Numbered from the stretch's first letter, positions 51,080 through 59,691 are shown. The stretch: 64,000 nt of DNA from Trebonia sp963822615 (GCA_963822615.1 CAWGIM010000027.1:1-64000), one strand, 5' to 3'. Translations and numbers: made by a program. Notes: generated by a model from the letters alone, not told the origin.

Positions 51080-52684
51080 ATGTGCACTCCAGGAAACGTG
51101 CGCGCGGACGGTGCCGCCTTCGATGGTGCCGACTTCAATGGTGCCGCCTTCGATGGTGCCGACTTCGATGGCGCTAGCTTTGCTAGCGCGGCCGGTGCGC
51201 TACGGGTCGCGAGCGCTGCGCTGGACTACGTTATCTCCACGGTCAGCGGCGGCAACCTGGACGGGGCGGCCTGCGGAGACCTCCTGGTCACCCTCGGGCA
51301 GCACCAGGCGAAGGTGACTGCCGCCCACGCAGGCGTGCTGCGCGGTTTCGACACGGCCGACGCGCACGACGCCGACGGGTACGGCTCCTCGTCCGCCTGG
51401 CTGGCCGCCAAGGCAGGCATGTCGAAGAAGGCCGCCAGGGCCGCGGTCCGGCAGATGCGCCGGCTGACCGAGCGTCCGCTGCTCGACGCGGCCCTGGCGG
51501 CCGGGGACATCACCGACTCCCTCGCCTTCACCATCGCCGACTGGACCCGCAGGTTGCCCGCCGGGATGCGGGCCGAGACCGACCGGATCCTGCTGGAGGC
51601 GGTCGCGGCCGGGGCCTCGTTGGACGACCTGGCCACGATCGCGGGCTGCGCCATCGAGCGGTGGCGGCAGCAGCAGCCAGACCCCGATGAACCAGACGAC
51701 AGCGGCGATGACCGCTTCGTCCAGCTTGGCACCACCTTCGGCGGCGCCGCCGTGATCCGCGGCGACCTTACCCCCGGGTGCGCGACCGCACTGCGGGCCG
51801 TACTCGAGGCGCTAGGCAAGAAGGCAGGCCCCGAGGATGACCGCACCGAGAAGCAGCGGTTCCACGACGCGCTGCAGCTCGCCTGCGAGGTGCTGCTGCG
51901 CGCCCGGCTGGTCCCCGACCGCGCGGGCGCCGACACCCAGGCAGTGGTGCACATCCCGCTGTCCCAGCTGCGCCAACTGCCAGGGGCGGCCGACCTGGAA
52001 GACGCGTGGTTGCGTGCTCACGTAGGCGAGGACGGTTATCTCACCGGCAAGGAGGCCGAAGTGGCCGCCTGCGACGCCCAGACGGTACCGGTTGTCACCG
52101 GCACGATGGACCAGGACGTCATCGAGCAGATGATCAACCTGGCCAGGACCGCGCCGGGCGATCATCCCCGCTCCCAGCCCCTGTCCTCCGAGACGCCCCT
52201 GTTCTCCGAGACGCCCCTGTTCTCCGAGACGCCCCTGTTCTCCGAACCGTGGCAGGCCCTGCGCTACGCGATGGCCCGCCTGGCCCTCGACCTGGTGTCA
52301 GGCCCAGGCGGGATCGCCGCGGCCCTGCGGCAAGGGCTCCTCGACCAGCCGTACAGCACACCCAGCCTGCCCCTGGACATCGGCTACAGCCAAAGCATCC
52401 CCGGCCATATCCGGCGGGCCGTCCACCTCCGCGACCAGCACTGCGCATGGCCGAAATGCGACCGCCCCGCCGTCTACTGCGATGTCCACCACCTGCGCCA
52501 CAAGGCCGACGGCGGGGAAACGTCACTGGCGAACCTGGCCCTGGTCTGCCAGTTCCACCACGACGTCTGCATCCACCGCCGCGGCTGGCGGCTGATCCTC
52601 CACCCGGACGGCAGCACCGAGGCACGGAGCCCCGACGGACACCAGATCCTGAGGTCCCACGCCCCGCCAGGTCCGCGGCGATGA
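51080..52684 (+). CDS. DUF222-HNH endonuclease domain protein with pentapeptide-like N-terminus
   Basis: About 534 residues from ATG 51080, which has a near-perfect AAGGAGG. Residues about 9-37 are five A(D/N/A)F-type five-residue units (AAFDG, ADFNG, AAFDG, ADFDG, ASFAS). DUF222 follows (about 40-330), then a SETPLF repeat, then the HNH nuclease domain (CAWPKCDRPAVYCDVHHL, LALVCQFHHD). The HNH is more complete than in the 1700-3790 protein. Function unknown beyond probable DNA cleavage. Confidence 0.87.
   Translation: MCTPGNVRADGAAFDGADFNGAAFDGADFDGASFASAAGALRVASAALDYVISTVSGGNLDGAACGDLLVTLGQHQAKVTAAHAGVLRGFDTADAHDADGYGSSSAWLAAKAGMSKKAARAAVRQMRRLTERPLLDAALAAGDITDSLAFTIADWTRRLPAGMRAETDRILLEAVAAGASLDDLATIAGCAIERWRQQQPDPDEPDDSGDDRFVQLGTTFGGAAVIRGDLTPGCATALRAVLEALGKKAGPEDDRTEKQRFHDALQLACEVLLRARLVPDRAGADTQAVVHIPLSQLRQLPGAADLEDAWLRAHVGEDGYLTGKEAEVAACDAQTVPVVTGTMDQDVIEQMINLARTAPGDHPRSQPLSSETPLFSETPLFSETPLFSEPWQALRYAMARLALDLVSGPGGIAAALRQGLLDQPYSTPSLPLDIGYSQSIPGHIRRAVHLRDQHCAWPKCDRPAVYCDVHHLRHKADGGETSLANLALVCQFHHDVCIHRRGWRLILHPDGSTEARSPDGHQILRSHAPPGPRR
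51110..51184 (+). repeat. 15-bp tandem repeats encoding pentapeptide-like units
   Basis: Five in-frame 15-bp units (GGTGCCGCCTTCGAT and variants) lie near the start of the DUF222-HNH gene. They encode GAAFD/GADFN-type pentapeptides. Confidence 0.85.
52181..52249 (+). repeat. 18-bp in-frame tandem repeat (SETPLF)
   Basis: CTGTTCTCCGAGACGCCC is repeated almost four times between the DUF222 and HNH parts and encodes SETPLF units. Confidence 0.85.
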
Positions 52685-52701
52685 GGCACCGACCGGTCGG
52701 G

Positions 52702-53133
52702 CTAGCCGGCGGTGCGGGTGGCCAGGTAGCCCAGGAACTGGGCGGCGACGTTGGTGTCGAACCATTCGACCCGGACACCGTGCAGCGCCGCGGGGTCGGA
52801 GAGGGCGACCAGCGGGGCACCGTTCTCACCGGGGGCAACCGTCTCCACTTCGCCGCCGATGGCGGCGCAGCGGGCGGTCACGCTGGGGTCGGAGATGCCG
52901 ATGTGGTGGAAGCCTTCGGGCTGCTCGGCCGACCAGCTGCCGGTGCCGGTCATCTCCACCAGCTCCAGGTAAGGGGCGCCCTGCAGCGAGTAACAGAAGC
53001 GGATGTTCTCGCCGGTGGCGAGCTGCTGGCTGTGCACTGGCTCGAAGTCCAGCCCGAGCAGGGCGGTGAAGTCGGCCCGGGCGGCCTCCACGTCGCGGAC
53101 GAGGATCCCGAGGTGAAAGAACGGGTCAGGCAT
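52702..53133 (-). CDS. VOC/glyoxalase superfamily protein
   Basis: A 143-residue single-domain VOC protein (FFHLGILVRDVEAARADF, GFHHIGISDPSV, GVRVEWFDT). Metal ligands are likely His in FHLG, His in FHHIG and Glu in VRVEW. Close paralogues are at 53876-54307 (same operon) and 61785-62237. It overlaps the dienelactone hydrolase gene by 8 nt. Probable isomerase, lyase or dioxygenase-like step; unknown substrate. Confidence 0.82.
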   Translation of the reverse strand: MPDPFFHLGILVRDVEAARADFTALLGLDFEPVHSQQLATGENIRFCYSLQGAPYLELVEMTGTGSWSAEQPEGFHHIGISDPSVTARCAAIGGEVETVAPGENGAPLVALSDPAALHGVRVEWFDTNVAAQFLGYLATRTAG

Positions 53134-53836
53134 GAGATTTGGCTCCTGTGTTCTCGGCTAGAAATGTGGTGGCGTCATTCCAGGCAGCCTGGTCGACGGC
53201 CGGGTTACGCATTGACCCCCTCGGGGCGGTAAACGAATGGCCCGCGCCGGGGTAAAGGTTGATCCTGGCGTCGACCTGCCAGCCGTCGATCCGGGCGCGC
53301 ATGTCCGCCAGCACGTCCGCCGACAGCAGCTTGTCCTGGTCGCCGTAGAGGAACAGCACCGGGCAGGTGAGCTGCCAGAGGAGGTCGACCGGGTGCACCG
53401 GGGCGGCCGGGGTCAGCTCGGCGAAGCGCGGCTGGCTCGGGAAGTACAGCACCGCCGCCGCCAGGTCGCCCCGCTGGCAGGCGGCCAGCCAGGCGAGGGT
53501 GCCACCGGTGCAGTAACCCCAGACCGCGACCCGGCCGGGATCCACCCCGGGGGTAGCGCGCAGCGCGTCGACCGCCGCCGCCAGGTCGCGAGCCCCGCGG
53601 GTGAAGTCCAGCCGCTCGATGTACTGCATGACCTCGGTGAAGTCGGCGTAGCTCTCGGTGCCAGACGGGCCGTTGCCGTGATAGTAATCCGGCACCGCGA
53701 CCGCGTAACCGAGGGCGACGAGCTTTTGCTGGATGCCGCGGATGAAGGGGTTAACGCCGAACGCCTCCGCGCCGAGCACCACGCCGGGATGCGGGCCGTC
53801 ACCAGCCGGCATTAGCACTTCGGTCGCAGGCACCAT
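53126..53836 (-). CDS. dienelactone hydrolase family protein
   Basis: A 236-residue alpha/beta hydrolase with the Cys nucleophile elbow GYCTGG (about 125), Asp in LYGDQDKLL and His in GAGHSFT: the Cys-His-Asp triad of dienelactone hydrolases. It would open an enol-lactone from ring cleavage. It lies between two VOC genes in one operon. ATG 53836. Confidence 0.88.
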   Translation of the reverse strand: MVPATEVLMPAGDGPHPGVVLGAEAFGVNPFIRGIQQKLVALGYAVAVPDYYHGNGPSGTESYADFTEVMQYIERLDFTRGARDLAAAVDALRATPGVDPGRVAVWGYCTGGTLAWLAACQRGDLAAAVLYFPSQPRFAELTPAAPVHPVDLLWQLTCPVLFLYGDQDKLLSADVLADMRARIDGWQVDARINLYPGAGHSFTAPRGSMRNPAVDQAAWNDATTFLAENTGAKSHA

Positions 53837-53875
53837 CGCGTGCTCCTGTAAATAATTGTGATTAGTGAGATGTTA

Positions 53876-54307
53876 CTAGCTGACCGTCCGGGTCAGCAGG
53901 GACCCGGTCCACTGCGCGGCGATCGCGGTGTCGAAGTACTCCACCCGGATGCCGTGCAGCGCCTCGGGCGGGGTGAGTCCCACGAGGAGGGTGCCGCTGG
54001 CGTCGGCGCCCATCACGTCCACGCCCTCGCCGAACAGCCGGCAGCGGCCGTCCACGTCCGGGTCGGTCAGGCCGATGTGGTGAAAGCCCTCGGGCTGGTC
54101 GGCCGACCAGCTCCCGGTGCCGGTCATCTCAGCCAGCTCGATGTAGGGCGGCCCCTGGTAGGAGTAGCAGTACCTGATCGTCTCGCCGGTGTGGATGTGG
54201 GAGCTGTGCACGGGCTCGAACTCGACCCCGAGCTTGGCGGCAAAGTTAGCCCGGGCTGCCTCGACGTCCCGGACCAGGACAGCGAAGTGGAAATACGGCT
54301 CGTACAT
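53876..54307 (-). CDS. VOC/glyoxalase superfamily protein
   Basis: A 143-residue paralogue of 52702-53133 (YFHFAVLVRDVEAARANF, GFHHIGLTDPDVDGRC, GIRVEYFDT). First gene of the VOC-DLH-VOC unit and divergent from the cupin gene. The two VOC copies differ mostly in the middle segment, so they may act on different isomers. The AT-rich gap at 53837-53875 could hold a second promoter. Confidence 0.82.
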   Translation of the reverse strand: MYEPYFHFAVLVRDVEAARANFAAKLGVEFEPVHSSHIHTGETIRYCYSYQGPPYIELAEMTGTGSWSADQPEGFHHIGLTDPDVDGRCRLFGEGVDVMGADASGTLLVGLTPPEALHGIRVEYFDTAIAAQWTGSLLTRTVS

Positions 54308-54335
54308 GATCGGCTCCGTTCACATACTCGCGTGA

Positions 54336-54352
54336 ATAACTCTATTAGTTAT
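54336..54352. promoter_or_regulatory. ATAACT-N5-AGTTAT palindrome in the VOC/cupin divergent promoter
   Basis: A perfect 6-bp inverted repeat 29-45 bp before the VOC gene. GTATAACTA on its minus strand is also found at 59724 before the amidohydrolase operon segment. Operator role inferred. Confidence 0.4.
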
Positions 54353-54395
54353 ACGATAAAACTCGCGGGCGCGCATGGACAAGACTCGCGCGGAC

Positions 54396-54515
54396 AAGGC
54401 ACGCGCAGCGGGCGCCCAGCCAGGACCCGCAGCGGGCGCCCAGCCAGGACGCCCAGACAGGACGCCCATTCAGGACCCGCAGACAGGACGCCCAGCCAGG
54501 ACGCCCAGACAAGGA
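54396..54515. repeat. degenerate 11-13-bp repeats in the cupin leader
   Basis: CAGGACGCCCAG-like units (variants CAGGACCCGCAG and CAGACAGGACGC) repeat about eight times between the promoter palindrome and the ribosome site of the cupin gene. I see no coding purpose. Confidence 0.7.
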
Positions 54516-54522
54516 GACGGTC

Positions 54523-55038
54523 ATGCACGGTGGCCCGATTGTCCGGCACCTCGACGACGTGCCGATGGAGGAGATGTCCCGGTTCCGGTACGCCGACGGC
54601 CGGACCGCCTCGATCTGGGAGAAGTGGATCGAGATGTCGCCGCGCTACCTCGCGTTCTGGAACAAGTGGGACCCGGGCGCGCTGTCGCCGCCGCACGGCC
54701 ACCACGGCGACCACCCGGTGTTCGTCCTCGAGGGCGAGATGCTGGACCGGGAAGGCAACCGGTATCCGGCCGGGACGCACATCATGCTGGAGTACGGCGA
54801 CATCTTCGGGCCGTTCGTGGCCGGCCCGCAGGGCTGCACCCTGTACGGGTTCGTCGCCGCCGAGGGCGGATCCGGCGGCGCTTCTTACATGGGGCTGGAG
54901 GAAGCGGAGACCTGGCGCAGCTTCCTGGCCGAGCTGGGCGCGGAGTCACTGCCGGTCCCCCGGCCCAAGCGCATCCCGCCCTGGTGGGCACACCGCTTCG
55001 GCGGCCCCGTGCGCACCACCAAGTGGGCGGACGAGTAA
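54523..55038 (+). CDS. cupin-domain protein
   Basis: A 171-residue cupin starting MHGGPIVRHLDDVPMEEM after AAGGAG. Metal-binding motif 1 is PPHGHHGDHPVFVLEGEM and motif 2 lies around GTHIMLEYGDIFG. Such cupins include ring-cleavage dioxygenases, decarboxylases and isomerases. Divergent from the VOC-DLH operon, so it may give the substrate of those enzymes. The C-terminus is rich in Pro and Trp (RIPPWWAHRFGG). Confidence 0.8.
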   Translation: MHGGPIVRHLDDVPMEEMSRFRYADGRTASIWEKWIEMSPRYLAFWNKWDPGALSPPHGHHGDHPVFVLEGEMLDREGNRYPAGTHIMLEYGDIFGPFVAGPQGCTLYGFVAAEGGSGGASYMGLEEAETWRSFLAELGAESLPVPRPKRIPPWWAHRFGGPVRTTKWADE

Positions 55039-55196
55039 CCCCGGACTCAGCCTGACCGCGTGGTTGCGGCAGCCAGGGCGCCACAGGCCACTGGTTGCCG
55101 CAACCATGCGCCGGGGCAGAGTGCGCGCGGGGGCACGCGCGGGGGGTTGTGATGCGGGTGGGATTTCAGGGGTCGGTGGGATGTGCGGGGCGGGGC

Positions 55197-55410
55197 TCAA
55201 TGAAGACGGGGCCGGGGGCAGGCGGCGGGCGGCGGCCCGTAGTTCGGTGGCGGCGCTGGCGGTGAGCGGCTCGCCGTGGCCGAAGCAGGCGACCTGGGCG
55301 TCTAGGTTGGCCAGCCGGCGGAGCGAGGCGGCGGCCTGGGGGCGGTCGACGTTGATAACGCCGCCGATGACGTCCATCGGGCGACGGTAACCGGCCGCGG
55401 GACGCCGCTG
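55197..55410 (-). pseudogene. C-terminal remnant of an MBL-fold metallohydrolase
   Basis: Minus-strand reading from about 55377 gives GGVINVDRPQAAASLRRL and ANLDAQVACFGHGEPL, followed by an Ala/Arg-rich tail. The FGHGEPL end with a final His is the C-terminal metal-site segment of MBL-fold hydrolases. The N-terminal HxHxDH domain is missing. It is probably a relic. A 10-bp inverted repeat (CGCTCTGCCG at 55416-55425 and 55442-55451) marks its truncated end. The remainder of 55039-55546 has no gene. Confidence 0.5.
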
Positions 55411-55451
55411 CCACGCGCTCTGCCGCCAGCAGAGCGGCTGACGGCAGAGCG

Positions 55452-55518
55452 GTGCGGGTGGTGCGGGTGGTGCGGGTGGTGCGGGTGGTGCGGGTGGTGC
55501 GGTGGTGCGGGTGGTGCG
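55452..55518. repeat. 9-bp tandem repeat GTGCGGGTG
   Basis: About seven copies of GTGCGGGTG (one shortened) follow the 3' end of the CoA-transferase gene, starting about 30 bp past its stop. In the minus frame this reads as Pro-His-His repeats, but no real gene includes it. Confidence 0.85.
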
Positions 55519-55546
55519 ACGGGTGGGACGGGCGGGACGGGGCCGG

Positions 55547-56779
55547 TCAGGTGATGGCGCCCGCTATCTTCAGCTCGATGAGCTTCTCGTCGGAGATGCC
55601 GACCTCGCGCAGGACCTCGTCGGTGTGCTCGGCGAACAGCGGGGCGCGGGTCAGCGTGGCCGGGGTCTCGTCGAACTGGACCGGGTTGGTGATCAGCTCG
55701 CGGCGGACGCCGTCGGCGTCGTCGAAGGAGGCGATCATGCCGTTGGCGCGCAGCGACTCGTCGTTGGCGACGCCCCAGGCGTCCTGTACGGTGGCCCACG
55801 CGCCCGAGACGTTGGCCAGGATCACCAGCCACTCGTCGAACGTCTTCTCGGCGATGATGGCCGCGACCAGCTCGCCCGCGGCCGGGGCGTTGGCCATCAG
55901 CTTCTCCACCGTGTCGAACCGCTCGTCGGTGATCAGCTCGGGGTGACCGGTGACGGTGCAGAACTCGGGCCAGTACTTACCCGGCTGGAGCATGGAAAAC
56001 AGCAGGTAGCGGTCGTCCGAGGTGCGGAACGCGCCGATCAGCGGGTTCCGGGCCGAGCCGTGCCGCGGCACCGGCGGCCGCGGCGGCGGGCCGCCCGCCT
56101 GCATCGCCAGGTTGGCGGTCATCTGCAGCGCCCAGGCGCCGACGCTGACCAGCGACACGTCGATGACCGAGGTCTCGCCGGTGGTCGCGCGGGCGTAGAG
56201 CGCGGCCGAGATGCCGCCCGCGATGGTCATCCCGCCGATGTTGTCACCGTAGGCGCCGGCCGGCATCGGGGACATCCGGTCGGCCCCCGGCGGCGTCGCC
56301 CCGGCCCCGCTGCCGCCCCGGGCCCAGAAGGCGCTCATGTCGTAGCCGCCCTTGTTCGCCTCGGGACCGCGGGAGCCGAAGCCCGAACCGCGGACGTAGA
56401 TGATGTCCGGGTTGACCTTGCGGACGTCCTCCACGTCGATGTGCAGCTTGGCCCGCACGCCGGGCAGGTAGTTGGTGAGGAAGACGTCGCTGTTCTTGAT
56501 CAGCTCGTCCAGGACCTCCCTGGCCTCCGGCTTCTCCAGCGACAGGCCGATGCTGCGCTTGCCCCGGTTGGGGCCGTCGAAGACCGGCGAGAACCGGCTG
56601 CCCTTCACGATCCCCTCCAGCCCGAGGACGGTGGTCAGGCCGCGCTGCCCGTCGCCGCGCTCGGCGTGCTCGACCTTGATCACCTCGGCGCCCCAGTCGG
56701 CCAGTACCGCGGAGGCGGCCGGGACGAAGGTGAACTGGGCGACCTCGAGAATGCGGACGCCCCGCATCGGCTGCAACAT
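55547..56779 (-). CDS. class III (CaiB/BaiF) CoA-transferase
   Basis: A 410-residue family III CoA-transferase from ATG 56779: MRGVRILEVAQFTFVPAA, LADWGAEVIKVEH, GPNRGKRSIGL, YVRGSGFGSRGP, and an Asp in SVIDVSLVSVGAW near residue 190. It transfers CoA between acids. It lies 47 nt after the DUF35-thiolase gene as the last gene of the operon that begins at 63111. The unusually long open frame upstream (to 58252) is only shadow. Confidence 0.88.
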   Translation of the reverse strand: MLQPMRGVRILEVAQFTFVPAASAVLADWGAEVIKVEHAERGDGQRGLTTVLGLEGIVKGSRFSPVFDGPNRGKRSIGLSLEKPEAREVLDELIKNSDVFLTNYLPGVRAKLHIDVEDVRKVNPDIIYVRGSGFGSRGPEANKGGYDMSAFWARGGSGAGATPPGADRMSPMPAGAYGDNIGGMTIAGGISAALYARATTGETSVIDVSLVSVGAWALQMTANLAMQAGGPPPRPPVPRHGSARNPLIGAFRTSDDRYLLFSMLQPGKYWPEFCTVTGHPELITDERFDTVEKLMANAPAAGELVAAIIAEKTFDEWLVILANVSGAWATVQDAWGVANDESLRANGMIASFDDADGVRRELITNPVQFDETPATLTRAPLFAEHTDEVLREVGISDEKLIELKIAGAIT

Positions 56780-56826
56780 CGTTGTCCGGTCCTTTCTATA
56801 ACTTCGCGCCGCTAAGGACGCGTGTC

Positions 56827-58464
56827 TTAAGAGCGCCGCAACAGCAGCGCGCCGCCAGGCGCGCCACCCCCGGTGGTGACCAGCGCGGTGCGGGCATCCG
56901 GCACCTGGCGGCCGGTCGCCTCGCCCCGCAACTGCAGCATCGCCTCGCGGACGTGCCCGAACCCGTGCAGCCAGGCCGACAGCTGCCCGCCGTGCGGGTT
57001 CACCGGCAGGCGGCCGCCGAGGGCGATGCCACGGCCCTGGTCGATGAAGTCGCGGGCGCCGCCCGGCTCGCAGAAGCCGAGCCCCTCCAGCCAGGACACC
57101 GCGTTGAAGGTGAAGCCGTCGTAGAGCAGCGCCACGTCCACGTCGTCCTGGCGCAGGTCGGTGCGGGTCCACAGGTGCCGGGCGGGGCCCTCGGTCTGCG
57201 GCTCGTGGATGAGCGTGTCCTGGTCCCAGCTCAGCCGCTCCATGATCTGGGTGCCGGACGCCTCGACAAGCACCGGCGGCCTGGGCAGGTCGGCGGCCGC
57301 CTCCACCGCCGAGACGACCACCGCGACCGCGCCGTCGACCGGCACGTCGCAGTCGTAAAGGCCGAACGGGGTGGTCACCATGCGGGCGGCGAAGTAGTCG
57401 TCGATGGTGAACGGCTCGCGGTAGACCGCCTCGGGGTTGCGGGCGGCGTTGGCGCGGGCGTTGACCGCGATCCAGCCGAGCATCTCGCGGTCGCCGCCGT
57501 AGCGGTGGAAGTAGTGCGACGCCTGCACCGCGATCCAGTTGGCGGCCGATATCGCGCCGTACGGGGAGAGGAACTCGACCATGCCGGACGCCCGCGTGGG
57601 CGGCTGCGCCCACTTCCCGTCGCGCACCAGGGCGGCGAACGACGACTCCCAGACGGTGCGGTAGCACAGCACGTGGCGGCACAGGCCGGAGGCCACCGCG
57701 AGCATGGCGGCGACGATCGCGCCGCTCTGGCCCGGGGTGTCGCCCACCCCGTTGATCCAGGTCGGCCTGAGCTGCAGCGCCTCGCTGAGCGGGGCGATGC
57801 CGCCCTCGGAGAAGCCGGGCGAGCCGATCCGGCCCGGGTAGGTGGACAGCCCGTCGATGTCGTCCAGGGTGAGCCCGGCGTCCGCCACCGCGGCCTGGCA
57901 GGCGTCGGCGGTCAGCGACAGCGGGTCCACCATGAGCCTGCGGCCCACCGCCGACTGGCCGACCCCAGTCAGCGCCACCCGTTCCTCGAACTTGACGGCC
58001 GAAGCCCGCGGGCGGGGTGCGCCCAGCTCGCGGGCGGCCGGGACGGGCAGGGTCTGCCCCTCCCGTTCCGGGTCGGGCTCGAACAGCGGGACGTAGACGT
58101 CGCCCGCCTTCTCGAACAGCACCCGGACGGCCAGCCCGATGCGCACGTCCTCGGCCGGGCAGTTCACGATGTTGGTGGTCAGCCGGGCGCCGTCGTCCTC
58201 TTCGAGCGCCACCACGGCGATCACGTAGGGCGGCGGGAAGTCGGCCAGCCACTGCTGGTGGTTAACGGTGAAGCCGGCCACCACGGCCCGGCCGGAGACC
58301 GGGGCCATGGCGACGCGGCGGCTGCGGCAGCGGCGGCAGCGCGGCAGCGGCGGATGGGTGTAGGCACCGCAGTCCGCGCAGCGCGCGATGCGCAGTACTC
58401 CGTCGCTGCCCGCTGTCCAGAATTCGGCGCTGGCCAGCGTGGGCTGGGGAAGGGGTCGCTGGAT
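56827..58464 (-). CDS. fusion: DUF35 zinc-ribbon/OB-fold + thiolase-superfamily domain, probable AUC start
   Basis: From ATG 58308 the protein has an OB-fold and a thiolase domain (residues from VALTGVGQSAVGRR; LLYDGFTFNAV; NPHGGQLSAW). In the same frame upstream lies a zinc ribbon (ARCADCGAYTHPP and PRCRRCRS) that completes DUF35, but no ATG/GTG/TTG exists before the TAG of the preceding gene. ATC 58464 is 6 nt after AGGGA and gives IQRPLPQPTLASAEFW, a typical DUF35 start. Total about 545 residues. It joins in one chain what is split into two genes at 19383-21085. Probably an acyl-CoA aldolase or thiolase. Confidence 0.82.
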   Translation of the reverse strand: MQRPLPQPTLASAEFWTAGSDGVLRIARCADCGAYTHPPLPRCRRCRSRRVAMAPVSGRAVVAGFTVNHQQWLADFPPPYVIAVVALEEDDGARLTTNIVNCPAEDVRIGLAVRVLFEKAGDVYVPLFEPDPEREGQTLPVPAARELGAPRPRASAVKFEERVALTGVGQSAVGRRLMVDPLSLTADACQAAVADAGLTLDDIDGLSTYPGRIGSPGFSEGGIAPLSEALQLRPTWINGVGDTPGQSGAIVAAMLAVASGLCRHVLCYRTVWESSFAALVRDGKWAQPPTRASGMVEFLSPYGAISAANWIAVQASHYFHRYGGDREMLGWIAVNARANAARNPEAVYREPFTIDDYFAARMVTTPFGLYDCDVPVDGAVAVVVSAVEAAADLPRPPVLVEASGTQIMERLSWDQDTLIHEPQTEGPARHLWTRTDLRQDDVDVALLYDGFTFNAVSWLEGLGFCEPGGARDFIDQGRGIALGGRLPVNPHGGQLSAWLHGFGHVREAMLQLRGEATGRQVPDARTALVTTGGGAPGGALLLRRS

Positions 58465-58473
58465 GGCTGATCC

Positions 58474-59691
58474 CTACAGGCGCGGGAAGTTGAGGACGGC
58501 GCGGGCGTTGAGCTCGACGATCTTGTGCGCCTCGTCGTCCGGCACGTCCCGCAGCGACTCCGCGATCTGCTTGCGGCTGTTGGGCCAGTTGCTGTCGGAG
58601 TGCGGGTAGTCGATCTCGACGCAGATGCGGTCGATGCCGATCTCGTGGCGGTTCTTGATGCCGAACTCGTCCTCGATGTAGCAGCCCCAGAAGTGCTTCT
58701 TGAACAGGTCGCTCGGCCGGGCGTCGAAGTCGATCGGCTGGTAGTAGCGGTGCCGCGCCCAGACCTGGTCCATCCGCTCCCAGATGTAGGGGAACCAGCC
58801 GATGCCGCCCTCGGCGAGCATGAACTTGAGCTTCGGGTGCTTCTGCAGCTGGCCGGAGAAGACCAGGTCAGAGGCGGTCCACATCAGGTTGGTGGCGTAC
58901 ACCGCGAACGAGGTACAGGTGGGCGCGTCGTCGTCCTTGAGTGCCCCGTCCACGCGGGCGGAGACCGACTGGAACTCGCCGCCCTTGAAGGCGGGCGACA
59001 GCGCCTTGGCCGACGCGGAGAACCCGGGCACGAAGCTGCCCGAGCCGAAGTGCAGGCTGACGACCACGCCGGTGTCCTCGAACACGTCCCACAGCGGGCC
59101 CCAGTGGTCGCTGTGGAAGGACGGCAGGCCGAGCGGGGTCGGGCTGTCCGGGAACGACACCACCCGGGCGCCCTTGGCGGCGACCCGCTTGAGCTCCTCC
59201 ACGCAGGCCTGCACGTCCCAGATCGGCAGCAGCGCCAGTGGCACGTAGCGGCCGGGCGCGCTGCCCGACCACTCGTCGATGCTGTAGTCGTTCCAGGCCT
59301 TCAGGCAGGCCAGGGCCAGTTCCTTGTCGTTCGCGTTGAGGAACACACGGCCGCCGAAGCCGGGGAAGGAGGGGAAGCAGCAGGCCGCCTGCACCCCGTC
59401 CACGTCCATGTCCCTGACCCGCTCGACCGGGTCGTAGCAGCCGGGGATCATGTCATCGAACCGCAGCGGCTCGAGCCCGTACTGCTCGGGGGTCTTGCCG
59501 GCCACCGCGTTCAGGCCGATGTAGGGGAAGATCTTGTCCTCGAAGTGCCAGATGTGCCGGCCCTTCTCGTCTTCGATGATGCGCGGACCCTCGGCCAGGA
59601 ACTTGGCCGGGAGGCGGTCCGTGAACACCCGGGGGTGCTCGATCAGGTGGTCGTCGACCGAGATGATCTGCATGTGGTCCTGGAGCGGCAT
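58474..59691 (-). CDS. amidohydrolase family 2 protein
   Basis: A 405-residue protein (SVDDHLIEHPRVF metal motif; MLAEGGIGWFPYIWERMD; EIDYPHSDSNWP catalytic Asp). It is related to the proteins at 21090 and 23708. It stops 9 nt before the AUC start of the DUF35-thiolase gene. Probably hydrolyses or decarboxylates a ring-derived acid. ATG 59691 follows AAAAAGATG-type sequence with a weak ribosome site. Confidence 0.85.
   Translation of the reverse strand: MPLQDHMQIISVDDHLIEHPRVFTDRLPAKFLAEGPRIIEDEKGRHIWHFEDKIFPYIGLNAVAGKTPEQYGLEPLRFDDMIPGCYDPVERVRDMDVDGVQAACCFPSFPGFGGRVFLNANDKELALACLKAWNDYSIDEWSGSAPGRYVPLALLPIWDVQACVEELKRVAAKGARVVSFPDSPTPLGLPSFHSDHWGPLWDVFEDTGVVVSLHFGSGSFVPGFSASAKALSPAFKGGEFQSVSARVDGALKDDDAPTCTSFAVYATNLMWTASDLVFSGQLQKHPKLKFMLAEGGIGWFPYIWERMDQVWARHRYYQPIDFDARPSDLFKKHFWGCYIEDEFGIKNRHEIGIDRICVEIDYPHSDSNWPNSRKQIAESLRDVPDDEAHKIVELNARAVLNFPRL

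Noticed and set aside
55452..55518. CRISPR-like repeat array
   Set aside because: The units are 9 bp with no spacers; it is a simple tandem repeat. The other repeats in the window also lack spacers and cas genes.
56780..58252. N-terminal extension of the CoA-transferase frame to 901 residues
   Set aside because: The added part is an arginine-rich shadow of the DUF35-thiolase gene; the real start is ATG 56779.
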